Shown here one piece after another: positions 45,871 to 59,700 of a stretch of 64,000 nt of DNA (positions within the stretch are counted from its first letter, which is position 1; the number at the start of each line of letters is the position of its first letter). The stretch lies in NCBI GenBank assembly GCA_038380795.1, contig CM076263.1, positions 6,500,709-6,564,708 of the forward strand, read 5' to 3'. Below the pieces are notes generated by a model. It had not been told where the DNA came from. It ran no database searches and worked only from the letters and a program-made list of their open reading frames with translations. The position numbers and the translations under genes were made by a program. The DNA comes from Pyrocephalus nanus. Its lineage: Eukaryota; Chordata; Aves; Passeriformes; Tyrannidae.

Positions 45871-48800
45871 GTGAGGTCAGAAAGAGTTTTGTACCCTTAC
45901 GCACTTTACACAATGATCATGCCAGAGTGCCTCACAACCTGTATTCTTATCTTGCCCCTCGAAAGTAAAAACTGCTTCTGTTCCCAGTTACATGGGAGGA
46001 ATTGAGATATACCAGAAAGCTGGAGCTACACCCATAAATAAATAAGTAAATAAATAAATAAAAATGCCTAAACCATCATTTGTGATGCTTATGTCCCATC
46101 TTCAAAGGCCCTGCTCAGTTTTCACTCAACCCCAAAAGCACCTATTCCATCAGCATAAATACATCTTCTCTAACAAATCCATATTTTGGAACAGGGCCCA
46201 GATCTGAGGTCTCCTCTGAGTCGCATAAATACCCTTACCAGACCATCGTTCTCTCAAATCTCTGGTCCAGAATTAAGACACAAGAAGCTGCAAAGCATCT
46301 TTATCTCCTGGTGATGCAGCATTCAAAGCACCATCTTTGTTCTTTTTGGTGGACACTGTTTGTTTTGGGAACAGCAGCAGCTGTCACATCAAATCACCGC
46401 CAAGAACTTGGTGGGACACTCACTCACCTGTACAGGCCCAGAGAGCCATCTCCTGCATCTCCCAGCTTTGCTCAGCTCATGGAGGTCAGCTATCTGCCCT
46501 CCTTTAGGCCTGAGATCCCCAACCAAAACCACTCTCTACATACACACACACACGCACAAACACACACACACAAGACAAATGTTTATATGAAACATTTAGG
46601 GCATTGGGTTTTCTGAGAATTTTCTGTTAAAATCTCCTTGGCACTGAGAACCAGGTTAGGTCATGGAAACACAAAGCTTGTAGTTTCTCTAACAGTTGAC
46701 AGAAAAAACCCCAAGAACAACATTGCTTCTTTGCAGAAGAAAAACAGGCTGGGGCCAAGGACAAAGAATCAAGTTGCTGTTTCCTAAAACATTGATTTGA
46801 ACCTACTGTACACTTAAAGCAAAACAGAAAGACAGTAAATCGTAAGACAGAATCAGCAAAAAAACACAAGATATCTTAAAACTTATGGAGTTTTATAGCA
46901 AATCTAAACTGCTTCTGTTAATGTCTTCCTGCTGAAACAGCCTAGGAGGATTTTTCTCCTCAAGGGGATGCCATAGTCACTAAGGTTAGCTTATCCCCCC
47001 CCCACCCCTTCCCCCCTCTCCCCCTGCAAACATCTCTGGAAAGTATCACAGCTGGAAGGTTGACGTAGATTTGAGACAGACACACACGCGCTGGACTGCT
47101 CATGCAAGAGACCCCATGCCGTTATGGAGACAGTCACACCTGCTCCATCCTTGCATGTGCAAGTCCCAGACTGCTTCTGAACCACGTGGAACTGCTTCCA
47201 TGTTCTGCTCCCCTGTTTGGCTGCACAGCCACAGCCCAGAGCCACAAGGCAGGGCAGAGCAGTGCGTATGCTGTCTGGAAAATAAAGCAACAAAAATACA
47301 ATGTCATCAGTGAAAAGCAGGAGGTTCTTCAGCACTGCTGAAAGGTGAGTGACAAAAGAGTCTTCTTCTTTCTTCCCTGTGTGCCAGAACAACACTGATT
47401 TTCTCAACACACAACCAGTAAACAAGAAATATCTGATTGTGCAGTCACAGACCAAACACCAGGTTTAGAAGATACTGTCCACATACTGTCAACAGATATT
47501 GCATGTTCATGCTCCTAAACACTAAATATTTGCATAAGACTCTCCATTAGATAATTCCTCCAGACCAAGTGTACTCAGCCTTTGGTGTCAACGCCTTTCC
47601 TTTTCTCTTGCTGTCTTAGAACTTTCTACTGTTTCTCCTAAAGCCCACTAAGTCAGTTCCCAAAAATTGCTCTTCTCTCTGTCACAATTTTCTAGAGAAG
47701 GAGCAACAGCATAGGGTTAGGAGAAAAAGGGGTTTGTTCTTAGAATTAGGAGAGGGGACACACCTATTTTGCTTAGCAATGAAGGTGGACTTTGGCAGGC
47801 TCCTCAGCAAAACTCTGCTGCAGTTCCTGACAGCTCTCTAGGCTAAAGTGTTTTAACGTGGAGGTAGGAGCTCAATTGCAAGATCAGACCTGGTTCCCAT
47901 TCAATCCATTTGTCATGCATGTTCTCAGCTGGTGTAAATTGGCATTGCATTACAGCTGAAGTGTTATTTGTAAAACCATTTTCTTTTTCCTGAGCTTTGT
48001 CCTTTTTAGAGCTATTCTACATGAATTGATGAACTATACACAAGTGAGGGTGATGTAGAGTTGCATCTAAAAAGTTACTTAGATATCAAACCTGTTGTTG
48101 AAATCCCTTTGAAGGTATATACCCGACTCTGGTTTTTAATTTGGCTCTTAATCACTAAAAAGCAAATACTTCCTGTTTCTTCATCTATGAACATAAGTTT
48201 ATATGCTATCTAGAATGCAGCAGTATAACTTTTTTTCTTTCAGGAAGAATAGGAACTTTCCTCTGTGAGTTAGAGCTATTGGGTAGTAATTCCTTAACTC
48301 CTTATGGAAGTATAAGCTCAAAAATTTACTTTCAAAGGAAGCAAACACCACAACAGAAAAGTTAAAAAGTGGAAAAAGCATCTGCAATTTTACTGATAGT
48401 AGTGTTTAAAAAGGCTTGGTTACTGGAGTAGCCCCTTGCTGCCCACAACCCTTTAACGCTCTCTACGTAAGAAGGTAGCAGAGGTTTTAGAAAACTGTAC
48501 CAAAAAAGTTGTCTCAGTAAGCCCTGCTTAAAAGCTTAACAGACATGCTTTCTCTGTGAGTCTTTCTTAGTTTTGTCACTATTGAAGTATCTATTTTTAT
48601 TTCGGGGGGGGGGGGGATAATCAAAGCCCACTTAGGGAAAAAAAACCAAGCCAAACCAATACCAAGACAAAAAACCTCAAACCCTTCTCCTTCATTTATT
48701 TTATTAGAAGTAATAGCAATCATAGCAAATGCCTCCTGAGCACACTTAAAAATAATCTTTCCAATACTTATTAATTGTTTATATTTAATTTCCCCTGAAG

Positions 48801-49689
48801 ACACTTGGAAAAGCAATTTACTCAAAAGGCAGGAGCACACAAGTTCAGGACAACACCAGAAGCATCACATAATAACATCTACACAGGCCACAGTGTCCTC
48901 TTTTTTTATCATTTCTTTCTCCCAAGCTGTAACTTGCTAGGGTTTCCGCTCAATAAAAGTTCTTTCTAGCCTGCTTCTTTTGGGGGGATAAGCCTTTAAC
49001 CCAGGGAGCAGAAGCATTGCAGAGGACCAAGAGTCCATTTTGCAGTGGGTAATAGACTGCTAAATCTCTTTGTTTCAGATTGTGAGTATTCCTAATTCTT
49101 GTTTGTGAGCCTTGAGTTGGATCATGTGTTCTCAAACAAAGATATTTTTGCCTTTATTACCCCCTCCACCTTTAATGTTTAGTAGTTGTGTTTTATTTTC
49201 CTAGCTGATTTTTTTTCTCCTGAAAATTGTTCCAACCTGCCTCCATAACAAATCATATGTAAGCAGACTTCAAATATGGAGGTTTTTTGTTTCCTGAAAG
49301 CTATAGATAGACTTGCTCTTGCACAGTTGCCTGAAAGTAATTCTCATTAACACAGTATGTTAAATCCTGATCTCTAGAAGACTTTGATGTGTGGGCTTAG
49401 GAGATGTTCAGGATGGGATCTATCCATTAAGAAGGGCTTGCTTGGGACAATGAGCTTGTGTATTAGGGCCCAGAGCTGTTAGTTTAAACACAAGTAATAA
49501 GATGAGGTTATTCCTGGATGTAAGGCTATATATAGTACCACCTTTGCAGGCTTATGCTTTCGTCTGTGCAACTGTCTTACTCCCAAATCCCTATGCCCCA
49601 TTCCTGCACAGTTCTGGGGCATGGTTTTATCCCTCTAGGATGTTAATAAGCCTCACTGGCAAGGAAGAGAGCATTAGTCTTTGATGGGT
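45871..49689 (+). other. Intron 1 block: no gene recognised
   Basis: Contains an AAAT simple repeat (46030-46064), a CA repeat (46541-46572), a C-rich patch (46996-47024) and a G13 run (48604-48616). A 154-codon minus-strand frame at 46991-47455 shows no domain and no gene context. Confidence 0.6.
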
Positions 49690-49890
49690 AGGTAGATTAA
49701 ATATGCACGCATAATAGTAAATATTTATTTAGGTACCTGAGCTATTCTGATTAATGGCTGCATTTTTCTTTTAAACGATTTGAGTACTTTTTAATGGCAA
49801 TTAATTAGTATTTATGGCATGATTATTTAATTTATTTCGCTCTTCTGCTGCTAGTACTGTCAGGGAAGCTGGAAACTCCAGGTTTTTTCA
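49690..49890 (+). promoter_or_regulatory. Candidate conserved noncoding element (homeodomain-rich)
   Basis: About 200 bp of repeat-free AT-rich DNA with several TAAT/ATTA sites (CTGATTAATGG, GGCAATTAATTAGTATT, GATTATTTAATTT), a GCATAATAG and a retained CpG (ATTTCGCTC). This is the usual texture of developmental enhancers near neuronal genes. Conservation is inferred. Confidence 0.4.
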
Positions 49891-51039
49891 GTTTTTTCAG
49901 GTTGGTAAATATTAGAGTTTGCTTCTGTCTTCTGTGTGCCTGGGGATGCACAAACCAGCGTGTCTCTGCTCTATTTCCTGGCACTTATTTACCAGCAGCA
50001 GAACTACCATCCAGGGAAATAGGACTCTGATCCTGCAAGCACTTCATGAAGTTTTTTAACTTTAAGTACACAAATAAACTTGTTGTGGTCAGCAGTGGCA
50101 CAAGGATTACATGCATAAGTTTCCAGAATTGGGACCTCTAGGTCTCTCTAGTGACCTGCTTAGCTTGCAGTAATAGCAGGGCAGCTCTCAAAGGACTATG
50201 CATTGAGATGCCCAATGCCATAATCTGGCTCTGTAGGTCCAGCGTAAGTAGTGGCAATATGATTTATTTTTGGCCCTGACTACTGAAGTGCAAGGAAAAC
50301 AAGCAAAGGTTTGATGAAAAAGGACAAAAACTTTCCTTCTATATCAGGGGTATCCACTGCAGAAGCTGTGAGCAAAAAGGGTATGACAATATGCATCTCC
50401 TTTCTTTGGCCTGTCAGGTCAGCTGGAATGATCCATCTCTTGGTCCTGCCATCACCCTACAGGGACCTTGTCTTGGCTGAACCCAGGAAGAATCTCCAGG
50501 ATTATCTTTATAGAAACCTACTGACTTCAAACACCATTATAAATTCTATTCTAGGTGACGTCCTAGAAGTTGTACGGGGTTTGCTGTTGGTCACATAAGC
50601 AGTTTGAGCTCTCCCTTGGCTTGATGCAAGCTTTGGCACCTTGATCTATTTTTATTTTTTTTCCTGAGGCATGTGAGTTTGTAAATGAAACCAATACTGT
50701 AGTAAGTCAAAACTTTGGAGCTTCCAGTCCTATTCCAGATTTGTCAGAGACAATTTCAGAGATGTAGAGCTCCTGATCTGATCTGGGTACAGAAACTGCT
50801 GGCAGCGATACGAAAACTTTGTCTCCCTACAAAGATTAAGGAGGGGCTCAGCACCTTGTCTGGATCAGGCAGAGTTGGAAGCTATCAACAGGGAATGAGT
50901 TGATGGGAGAGGTCCTAATGAAGCAGTGGGTGAGACAATTAGTGGCAAGGGATAAATCTTACACAGACGGTTCTCTTATTCGCTCATCCCCTACACTCTC
51001 CTCCCTCGACAGCCCTGAGTCAAAGCAAAGCAAACAGAT

Positions 51040-51300
51040 GGGGAAAAATACGATTAGCTGCAGAGCCACCAGAAATCCAAACAATATTCCATCACGAGTT
51101 CTAGGCCAGCACACTAATTTATCGAGTGCACGGTGCTATTGGAAGTGGCCCGGTGTGCTAACTCGGCAATAGATCATGATAAAAAATGTAAGTGATCCGT
51201 TATCGCCAGGTTAATGCGCTTTACTATGCAATTCTGCTAGCTCGACAGAAACATCATTACATAATGATAATGATGCTCTGCAAACAGAAGCTGGAGGAGG
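51040..51300 (+). promoter_or_regulatory. Candidate conserved noncoding element (CpG-retaining)
   Basis: About 250 bp with unusually many CpGs for the intron (CACGAGTT, ATCGAGTGCACGG, AACTCGGCAATAG, CCGTTATCGCC, ATGCGC, AGCTCGAC), plus TAATTT, TTAATGCG and TAATGATAATGATG sites. It is free of repeats and lies 5' of an A20 run. Retained CpGs outside an island suggest constraint. Not aligned. Confidence 0.42.
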
Positions 51301-51349
51301 GGGAGGAGGGAAAAGAGACCTCAGGCTCCAGGATATTGCAGAAATTCCT

Positions 51350-51373
51350 GGGCAAAAAAAAAAAAAAAAAAAA
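51350..51373 (+). repeat. Poly-A run
   Basis: An A20 run directly after the GGGC-ended candidate conserved block. No retroelement body is recognised, so it is treated as a simple repeat. Confidence 0.75.
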
Positions 51374-54300
51374 GGCCTGGGTTTCCAATTCATTTAAAAA
51401 TAAAAATAGGAAACTGAAGTGAGTCAAATCTCGAAAAGCAAAGATGTTAAGGAATCATTAGTTCAAAGTAATGAATGCTTTTTTTTCCAGTTCATCTGCC
51501 TGATTAGGAGTGTTGATAACCATGAAATTCACCAGATATTTGCTATTGTTTCATTTCTCAAGAGCTGACAGGGCTGTTCAGATCTGGATGCACTTTGCTG
51601 ATAATGTGGATGAATCAAAAAACTGTCTTCCCGCCTGGCACATGGGCTCTTGCAAGCTTGAAAGGGAGTCTGATGGCGGCAGGCAGGAGGGAAGGAGGGA
51701 GGGAGAGGAAGTGCAAATTGCACACAGCACCTGGGACACGGATGCAGGGAGAGTACACCAGTGTGTACAAGTGGGAGAGGCAGAGCTGGGCAGGGTGTTG
51801 GACACCAAGATGGTGAGAGGAATGGGGAGGGAGGCAAAAAGAAAGCACAAGGAGCGTGGTACTGATGGAGCGTGTGTGAGGCGAGGGTGAGGATTACACA
51901 CAGGCAGTGCCCTGGGTGAGGAGCATCTGAGGGTGGGGAGGAATGTGTGTGTGATGGAAAGTGAGCACACCGCCTGCTGTGAAGGCGTGGTGTAGTGAGT
52001 GACATGGGTGATGCTTGTGACACAGCCATGATGACGGGGGATGGGAGCGTGAGAAGTCGCTGCATGGGCAGGGTCCAAGAGAGAAATTCTCCTGCCCCTT
52101 GATGCCTCCTTCACTGGGCCCTGTGTGTGGGACACAGGCCTGGTCTCTCACAAGCTGCCCTGCTTTACCCCCATCTTGCTCTGCTTCTGGGTGTGACATG
52201 TTTGTCTCTGGTGCTGTGGAAAGCTCTTGCAGTTGGTGTGCTTGCGTGGGTATTTTTAGCAGGTGCTTTGCATTATAAATCCTGCCAGCTTTAACTTTGC
52301 TGGGTAGACTTGGTATAATTTACCTTTGGTTTAGCAAGAAATAGGAGCTGACTCAGGGATTAAGGCGTGTCAAGTCAACACAAATAAAAAATAAAGCAGG
52401 GAAGGATTAGTCAGAGATGAATGCAACACGGAAGCTGTGTGTTAATTGTGGGAACAGTGCAGGGAAAGAAGAAAGAAAACCTCTTTTATTTACCCCCTAC
52501 TTCTCTGAAGACACAGCCTGTCTTGGGGTCAGTATTGACAACATGTCCTGTTGACACGAATCTCTGTACTTTGCAGAGGTTGCAGCCCTTCCTGTGGAAC
52601 ATTTTCATTATAGCCCAGGTTTTGGAGTGGCATCTCTTAGATTAGGAAGTTCCTGCTTTGCTTCCTACGCAGCAGGCAGGGTGGCAGCCCTCAGCTACAT
52701 CTCGTGGCTTGCAGCTGCTGTGTGGTGTGGCTGTGAGCAGAGGCTGGCTGCTGACAGGATGAATTGGGAGACGCCTGATTTGACACAGATTTCATTCTCT
52801 GGCTGTAGGATTTCCCTTACAGGGTACGAACAACCATACTGGAAAGTGGAATTTCTGAAGCACTCAAACTCTTCATGCAAACCTGTTGTGAGAGGCAGAA
52901 TGCTCTTAAGTAAAGCTAGGTGTTATTAAATATAGGTTCCTGTGACTTTAGTGAAAGGTGAGCACCGACTTTGCAGGATTGAAAAATGTGTGGAAAAAGG
53001 GATTGGTCTTCCCTTCCCATTCTCTATTCCTTTTGTGAAAGTAAAAGACCCCAAAGATTTCAACACCTGAAGAAATTAAAACTTTTCTGTCTTCTCTGAA
53101 AGTGAAGTGGGTTATTCTGTTCAAACTGCTGGGGTGGATACTTTTGCCTGTGGTAAAGGCCCAGTGTTGAATCCTTCAATAACTTTAGGGTAAGCTACCT
53201 TACATTGTTGTTCCCATTCACCTCTGCCCCTATACACACGCATGGACTCTACAGTGAAGCCACTATCACACACTTTTTGTGTTGCCCTGTTCATATCCCA
53301 CAGTTCATGGCCAGCATCAGGCTTTGACCAGTAGACAACAGAAATAAAGATGGCTAAGTGGTTTTTTGACACATAACATGCACACATGGACACATCCACA
53401 TTCTCTCTCAAGGTAGTGTAAAATTTGTGATAATTTTCTTAGATTAGTTATGCTTTGAATTCCCAATCAAAATTAGATGGGTTTTGTGCTAGTCACAGAA
53501 ATTTCACACACACAAAAAAATACCCCTCTGTTCCTGACACTGTAGTCTGACAGCAGCCTCTGATAAGGATTGACTGGAGGCAGGAAGGGGTTGAGGCCCC
53601 CAAAATGCATAAAAATCAGCACAGGACAGTTGATTTGGATCTCTTCAGTGCCAGTGTGGTAGCCCAGGAGTGACATTGCCTCACACTGCACATGCAGAAC
53701 TCCAGCAAGCAACAGGCTGGAAATTAGATCTTGCTGCCAGACTTCTGAACTTCTGTGAATACAGAAGCATGACGTGCTCTGTACTCCAGATAATATCATG
53801 GAGTGATAAAATCATCTGTGAGTTCAGACTGAGTGGATATTAGGCCAGAGCAGGCAGGATACTGCTTCAAAGTACTGCTGCCATCAGGTCTGGGCTTCTA
53901 AATTCTGTGTGGGAATGTGGTGGCACTGTACTGGTTTGAGGTAGACCCACAATGTTAAGGACAGGTGGAATACCTCTATTAAGTTATTTAATCCCTCTCC
54001 TGGGTTAAATACAACCCTCCTGTGTTGAAGAATCACCTCACTGGTAGTATGTGTGAGCCTAAGGGAAGGCATTGCTATGATTCCTTAAGAGAGGACATTT
54101 TTAAAATTCGCCTGCTGTAAGAAGAGCAAAGAAAGAGTGGAAACAGTTGACATTTTTCCCCACCACGATGTCATGAAGAGGAGACAGGAAGGAGGGACAA
54201 CTCTAGCGCCAATGGAATATGAAGCCTCTATCATTATACTTGAAGAGTAAACCAATGAAAATCTCAGTCATACAAAATGCTTTATATCTGATTTTTCACT

Positions 54301-56678
54301 GTAAATGTCATATAAAGAAAGGATCTCTCTGATATTTCAAGGAGCAGCAAAGTCTGTGATGACATGCTGGTATCAAGATTTGCATATTTATTATAGATAA
54401 GCTGTCAAAATGTATGTTGTCAATTTCACCTTATACTCAGAATTTAATGATGCACATAAAGGACAGAAAATCTTTAATATTAATATTAATATGATTTTAG
54501 ATTATAAGACTTCATTGTGGATATCAATCACCTAACCCTTAAGGACATGTCACTCAAGTTGATAGAGTTTATAGAAAATTAATGTGATCCATTCTATAAG
54601 ATCTATTGCAGGATGGGGGGCTCAGGAGGTGGTACAGGGAGTAGGGTTGGCCATTCTTAGTTTGCATTACTTGCTTAGGTATATTCATCTCTTTGAGGAG
54701 ATTAACTCTCCCTGACCTGGGGCTTGATTGTTGTCTTTCCTGTGACTGTTGAGACGTCATGCAACCTGTAACCTGTCAGGAGAATTTGCTGATGGCCCTG
54801 TGTCAGGTCAGTGCCTACATAAGGAGATTGTATTTCATCAAGAGGTGCTCTTGGAGAAATATTTTACTTCCACTTTCTATTTAGCTACTTGGACTAGCTT
54901 TAATGGGGAGGGGTATTACGACTTCCAAGAATTTAAATGGGAAGGGAACACAAGAAAGTAGTCGAGAAGTGTAAGCTATTCCTATGATTGATATTGCTGG
55001 ATGGGACGTGTAAAAAAGAGTTGAGGCTGTCAAGTTTCTTAAATTTGATTGTTCTGATGTTCTGCTAAAATCACACTGATATTTAGAGAAAAGTTTTTAA
55101 AAAACAGTTATAGTCCTTGGTTGGGGTTATTTTTGGTATTTTCTTCCTCATGTTAAAAAAGGCTCATTGGTTTAAGGCACTACCCAATCAACATTCTTAC
55201 ATCTTCTTTGCATGAGCAGAAGCTTCCAGGTAGTATTCAGAGACAAATATTGAGGTTTGGATCTTTTAGTACTATCTAGAGTATCTGCTGCTGCAGTTCA
55301 TTACCTGCAACATCTGACACCAGCAGCTCCAGTGGAGTTCACATGCAGGACCCTCAGGAGAAGACAAAACTTGGACTCGACTGCAACAACTAAATCTGTT
55401 TTCCTTTGAACAGGGGGGCTGAACAGGACCATTGCCAGCTCTCTCCAGCAACTCTTGTATGACAGGAAGAAATAATTTGTGGGTGAACAGATTTAGGATC
55501 AGTTTCAAGCTCTGTCACAGCTTGGGTAAAATCTAAATACTGCAACAATGGTGATCCTTTGTGTGTGCAGCTCTGCCAGCCCTCCCTTCCTTTGCAAGCC
55601 TTATGTTCAGACTGCAGCTGTACTGGGACACTCATCTTTCATCAACACCTGGGTGTAGCCACACAATCTTATTTTAAGTTGCCAGTGACTCTGTAGCATA
55701 ACTGATCATCTCCCCAGTCCTCACCTCCCTTGACCTTGGTTCCCAGGGAGGAACCATGTTGATAAAACCATGTCTTCAGCTTGCTGTAGTGTTTCTGGGT
55801 CAAAAACTCATCCAACTTTAGAAATTATCTGTTTTGTTTGGATCTTTGCTTTGAATTAAGTAACTGATGCTACCTCTGTTTGGGACTTCAGGAAGCAAAA
55901 CACGTGATACCTACCTTTTGCCTTCTCTTGTAAACTGTGAATTTTTAGGGACACCTAAATTTGTAGGAAGCTCTATCTGGGCTCTGACACCATCAGGTGG
56001 GATGGGGGAGAAAGAACTGGAAACTATAATGCTAATATTCCCACCAGCAGAGAATCTTAATGTGAAAGTTCAAGTGTGAGATGAAGATCTCTTTGAATCT
56101 CTTTCCTTTATCCACTTCATAATACCTGCAGGAAAACAGGTAGGGGAGCTCTTATATTTAGCACATGAAAGTACCAGGAAACCCTGGCAACATGGACTGG
56201 ATCGATGTGGTTACTTACTGCTGAAGTTTATATACATACATACTCCTCTTATCTCTGAAAAAGACAGTATGCACAGGCTCAATAAATAAATAAAAAAAGG
56301 CATGTGGGAATGAGGAGGGAGGCAAAAATGGCCTAAAATATCTGTAGCAGAAGTGCTTTAAAAACACCATCCTTCCATCATGGATTTTAACGGAGCTGAG
56401 TTCCTCCAGACCTTGTGCTAGCAACTTGGTTTCTATCCTATATTGAGGTGGGTATGGAGAGATTGCATTGCTTCTTGATTGTATAAATTAATGGGAAAAC
56501 ACCCTGAGCACACTTTCTTATCTTAAATAATACCAAAAAATTCACTAGTACAACTTTCTCTGCACGTTGGCAAAATGCTGACTTGGGAGATCTTTCTCAA
56601 CATGTTTATGCCTCTAGAGCAACTGTGAAAATGATAAATTCCAAAATCTGTTCTATTTTGATTGCTGTTTACCTCTTC
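51374..56678 (+). other. Intron 1 block including a G-rich/GT-rich stretch
   Basis: 51660-52200 is G/A/T-rich and C-poor on the + strand, which leaves two overlapping minus-strand frames of 178 and 185 codons without domains. The remainder is unique non-coding DNA with AAAT (56280-56297) and short AT repeats (54475-54492). No gene recognised. Confidence 0.6.
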
Positions 56679-56718
56679 TTTTTTTTTTTTTTTTTCCCTC
56701 TCCTCTTCCCCCCCCCAC
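56679..56718 (+). repeat. T/C-rich simple repeat
   Basis: A T17 run followed by C/T-rich sequence with a C8 run. No acceptor with following coding frame. Confidence 0.7.
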
Positions 56719-59700
56719 CTCTCTGCTCCTGCTTGCTTATTTAGGACACTTACTCATCTGTGTAACTGTCTCATCAATTTCCTGAAGGCCTCCTGCATAG
56801 TAGTAGAAGCAATAAAATAACCTAATCAGCCAAACATGTGTGCTCTTTCTTGCCTTGTGCATTTTCTCCTAGTTGTATCTGTTTATCTCCTTGTCTCCAA
56901 TATCTGCTTTTATCTATTAGTATGTCTTCTTTCCCATGTTTTATCCGTTAATACCTCTTGTTCAGCTGAGGATAAACTCAGTAATAATTGCACTATAAAA
57001 TGAAGAGTACACTACATGTCTCTTATTGCTCAGGGGTCTGTTAATTGGAATTTATAAAGTTCAATAAACAGTAATCCAATAAGACCTAAACTCTTATTCA
57101 TTTATCTTAGAGGTAATATCCAGGCTGCCAGCAGCAAGCTGGAAGTGGCTGAGCCACAAGCCTTGGTCACACGTGCAGAATGGATTTGTCTTTTTAGCTC
57201 TCTGTAGTAGGTACCTACAACTGTGAGTATCCCAGCAACCATGTCACCTTGGTGGAGTCCTAATGGTGGGAGATGTTTTTCCCCCTCTATGGGAAGCTTT
57301 GAAGGAACATGGCAATAAGCAACTCATACAAAGCAGAAGGTAATAATGTTTTCCCTCATGTCTGGGCCTGTCTAGCAGATCCATGTGGAAGTAGTCAATC
57401 CTGCGACTTCCAGGCCTTTTTTTTTTCTTTTCCCTTCAGTTGGGCACTGCTGATTTAAAATACCATTCTACCCCACCCCCTTTGAATTCTACCTTTTTAA
57501 CCTTTAGCCACCTACAGACAGTGGTGTCTGCTCCACTCTCCTCCTTTACTCTGGCCTAAACCACTGTTTATGAGTCACCCTGGACATCACTGGCTCATTT
57601 TCAACTCAGCCTATGTTTTAAGGGAGGGTGAGAGCATGAAACAGCTCTGTGATATTTCTTGGTACTGTGCAGAGAGCTCTCTGAGTGCAAGTACTAAGTT
57701 TTCTGCAGTCCACTGCAGTGGCAGTGAGTAGTGGGGTCCAGCAGACATAGATCAGGTCCTGTCCCTAAAGAAGTCTGGGAAAGCAATGTGGATGTGGGGT
57801 GAGACAGGGTCGTGCCTCCAGGCCTCTTGCTGACTAGCATGGGGCTGATTGAATAGCCCTGCGTTTGGGTAACAAACAATTAAGTGTTCTGTAATACAAT
57901 CCTTGCAGATTGTTGTACCGAATATATCTCAGTGATAATGCAACTTAAATAGCAATGTATTGACTGGACAGACTAAACAGATAACATGATACCTGATTAC
58001 TGGATCAGTTTGGGAGCAAAAAGCAGTAGGACCTGAAAGTGATTTACATGGCCTTTTGAAGAGTGATACAACTGTGTGTTTGCTGCTAGCTGAAAGAAAC
58101 ATTGTATAAAAAACAATTGTGAAAAAATAGACTTTCTGTTTATTTTCAGTCTCTCTTTTTTCTTTTCTTTCTTTTTCTTTTTTTTTTAACCCTATAGTAA
58201 GTTTGGTCTTTTAAGCTGAGTTCAATAAAACTAAATATATTGGTTCAAAACCATCTTTGAAAATTAGATTTCAGTATTTCCCAGGAAGCCCCTCAGACAC
58301 CTTTCCAGGATGCAGCAGTGTCTTTGCTCCTGTTAAATAGTTGCTGTAGATCTGACAGAAGATGTCTCACTGTTTCTTAACTCTTCTGCACCCTATCAGC
58401 CCCTCATGAGAAAAACAAGACTAGTGCTATTGGCTCCTCTTATCTAATGCCCACACTGCTTCTGCATTTTACCTGCATGCTCATAAAGTAGTTTGATCTT
58501 GGTTCTGTGGCATTTTTACCTTTGCTTCCAGAGGCTGTAATTTCCCTGGAGATTTTTTACTGATACCTATTTGTATCTTGCCATATGATACGAGCATCCT
58601 TCTAAGATTTTGAAGCAATGATATTATGGCAGCGGTTTCTACATCATTGACTATGCACTAGTTTCTACATCATTGCCTATCTGCAGCATGATGGGGTTGG
58701 CAGACATTTCCCATCTCAAAGTGACTAGGCAAATGTTCAGATAACGCTACTCAAGGATTTTTTTAAAGTCTAAGATTGCTACTTTTTAGTCAGCAAATCT
58801 TTGAGATGCAGATAGCAGAGGTTAAGAGAGTATACTAGGAAGAGAACATACATATTTGTTCTGTTCTTGTGCTTTTTCACTTAATAGCCATTACTGACCA
58901 CTGCCAGAGACAGGATACTGGGATAAATAGATACTGGGCCTGACCCAACAGGCTGTGGTTGAAAACAGCCCTCCTGAGACCCCTCTCTCAGCATTCACTG
59001 GCTGCATAAATAACTTTGGACCATCACAGTCTGTTCTGAGAGCCTCAGCCATGTATCTAAAGTGAGGTGGAAGGAATCTCTGTCTCTGGGTCTATTCTAG
59101 TCGACTAAAAACTAAAACCATAATGGTGAAAGGCAAATGCTCTCCAAACTCCAAGAGTAATGTTAGGCAAGGCAGGATATTTGCTTTGTCCCCTTTTGGT
59201 GATGAAAAACTATTTATTGAGGAAGACTAGATGTGTATAACCCTTAGTTCATCAGAGGGGCAACTGCAACAATATATTTGATCCTTTCATACTTCACTGT
59301 TGCAACAGCTCAATATTAGGTGTTAGAACAACATATGTCCCTGATTTAAGAGTATTCAGCTTTTTTAAGGCTGTGGGAAAAAAAACACAGGCTCTGTGAT
59401 AAGGAGAGAAAAGGGACCTCAATTTTAGCAGCTTCAGTACAGAAATGGACAAAAATCCTACCCTTGATTCAAAGCTTCAAAAGTGTAAAGTGAAGGCTCG
59501 TTATGACCCGTTCTGTCAAATGAAGAACAGTGGTTGCTCAGAGGTAATATCCTCATATATTATCATGCTTAAAAACAGGCAATGTCATAAACTTTTTGAA
59601 GCACCTAACATACTACAGAAGATGTTCGGGCTGGTAAAGTCACTAGTTAACATCTCTAAATCACGTAAAGCTGGAAGTGCTATATTCTTTCCTGATGGGC

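Noticed and set aside
46991..47455. 154-codon minus-strand frame
   Set aside because: No domain or splice context, and it overlaps equally open + strand frames.
51529..52135. Two minus-strand frames of 178 and 185 codons
   Set aside because: They overlap in different frames in GT/GA-rich, C-poor DNA, have Ser/Pro/His/Cys-rich translations and no domain. This is a composition effect.
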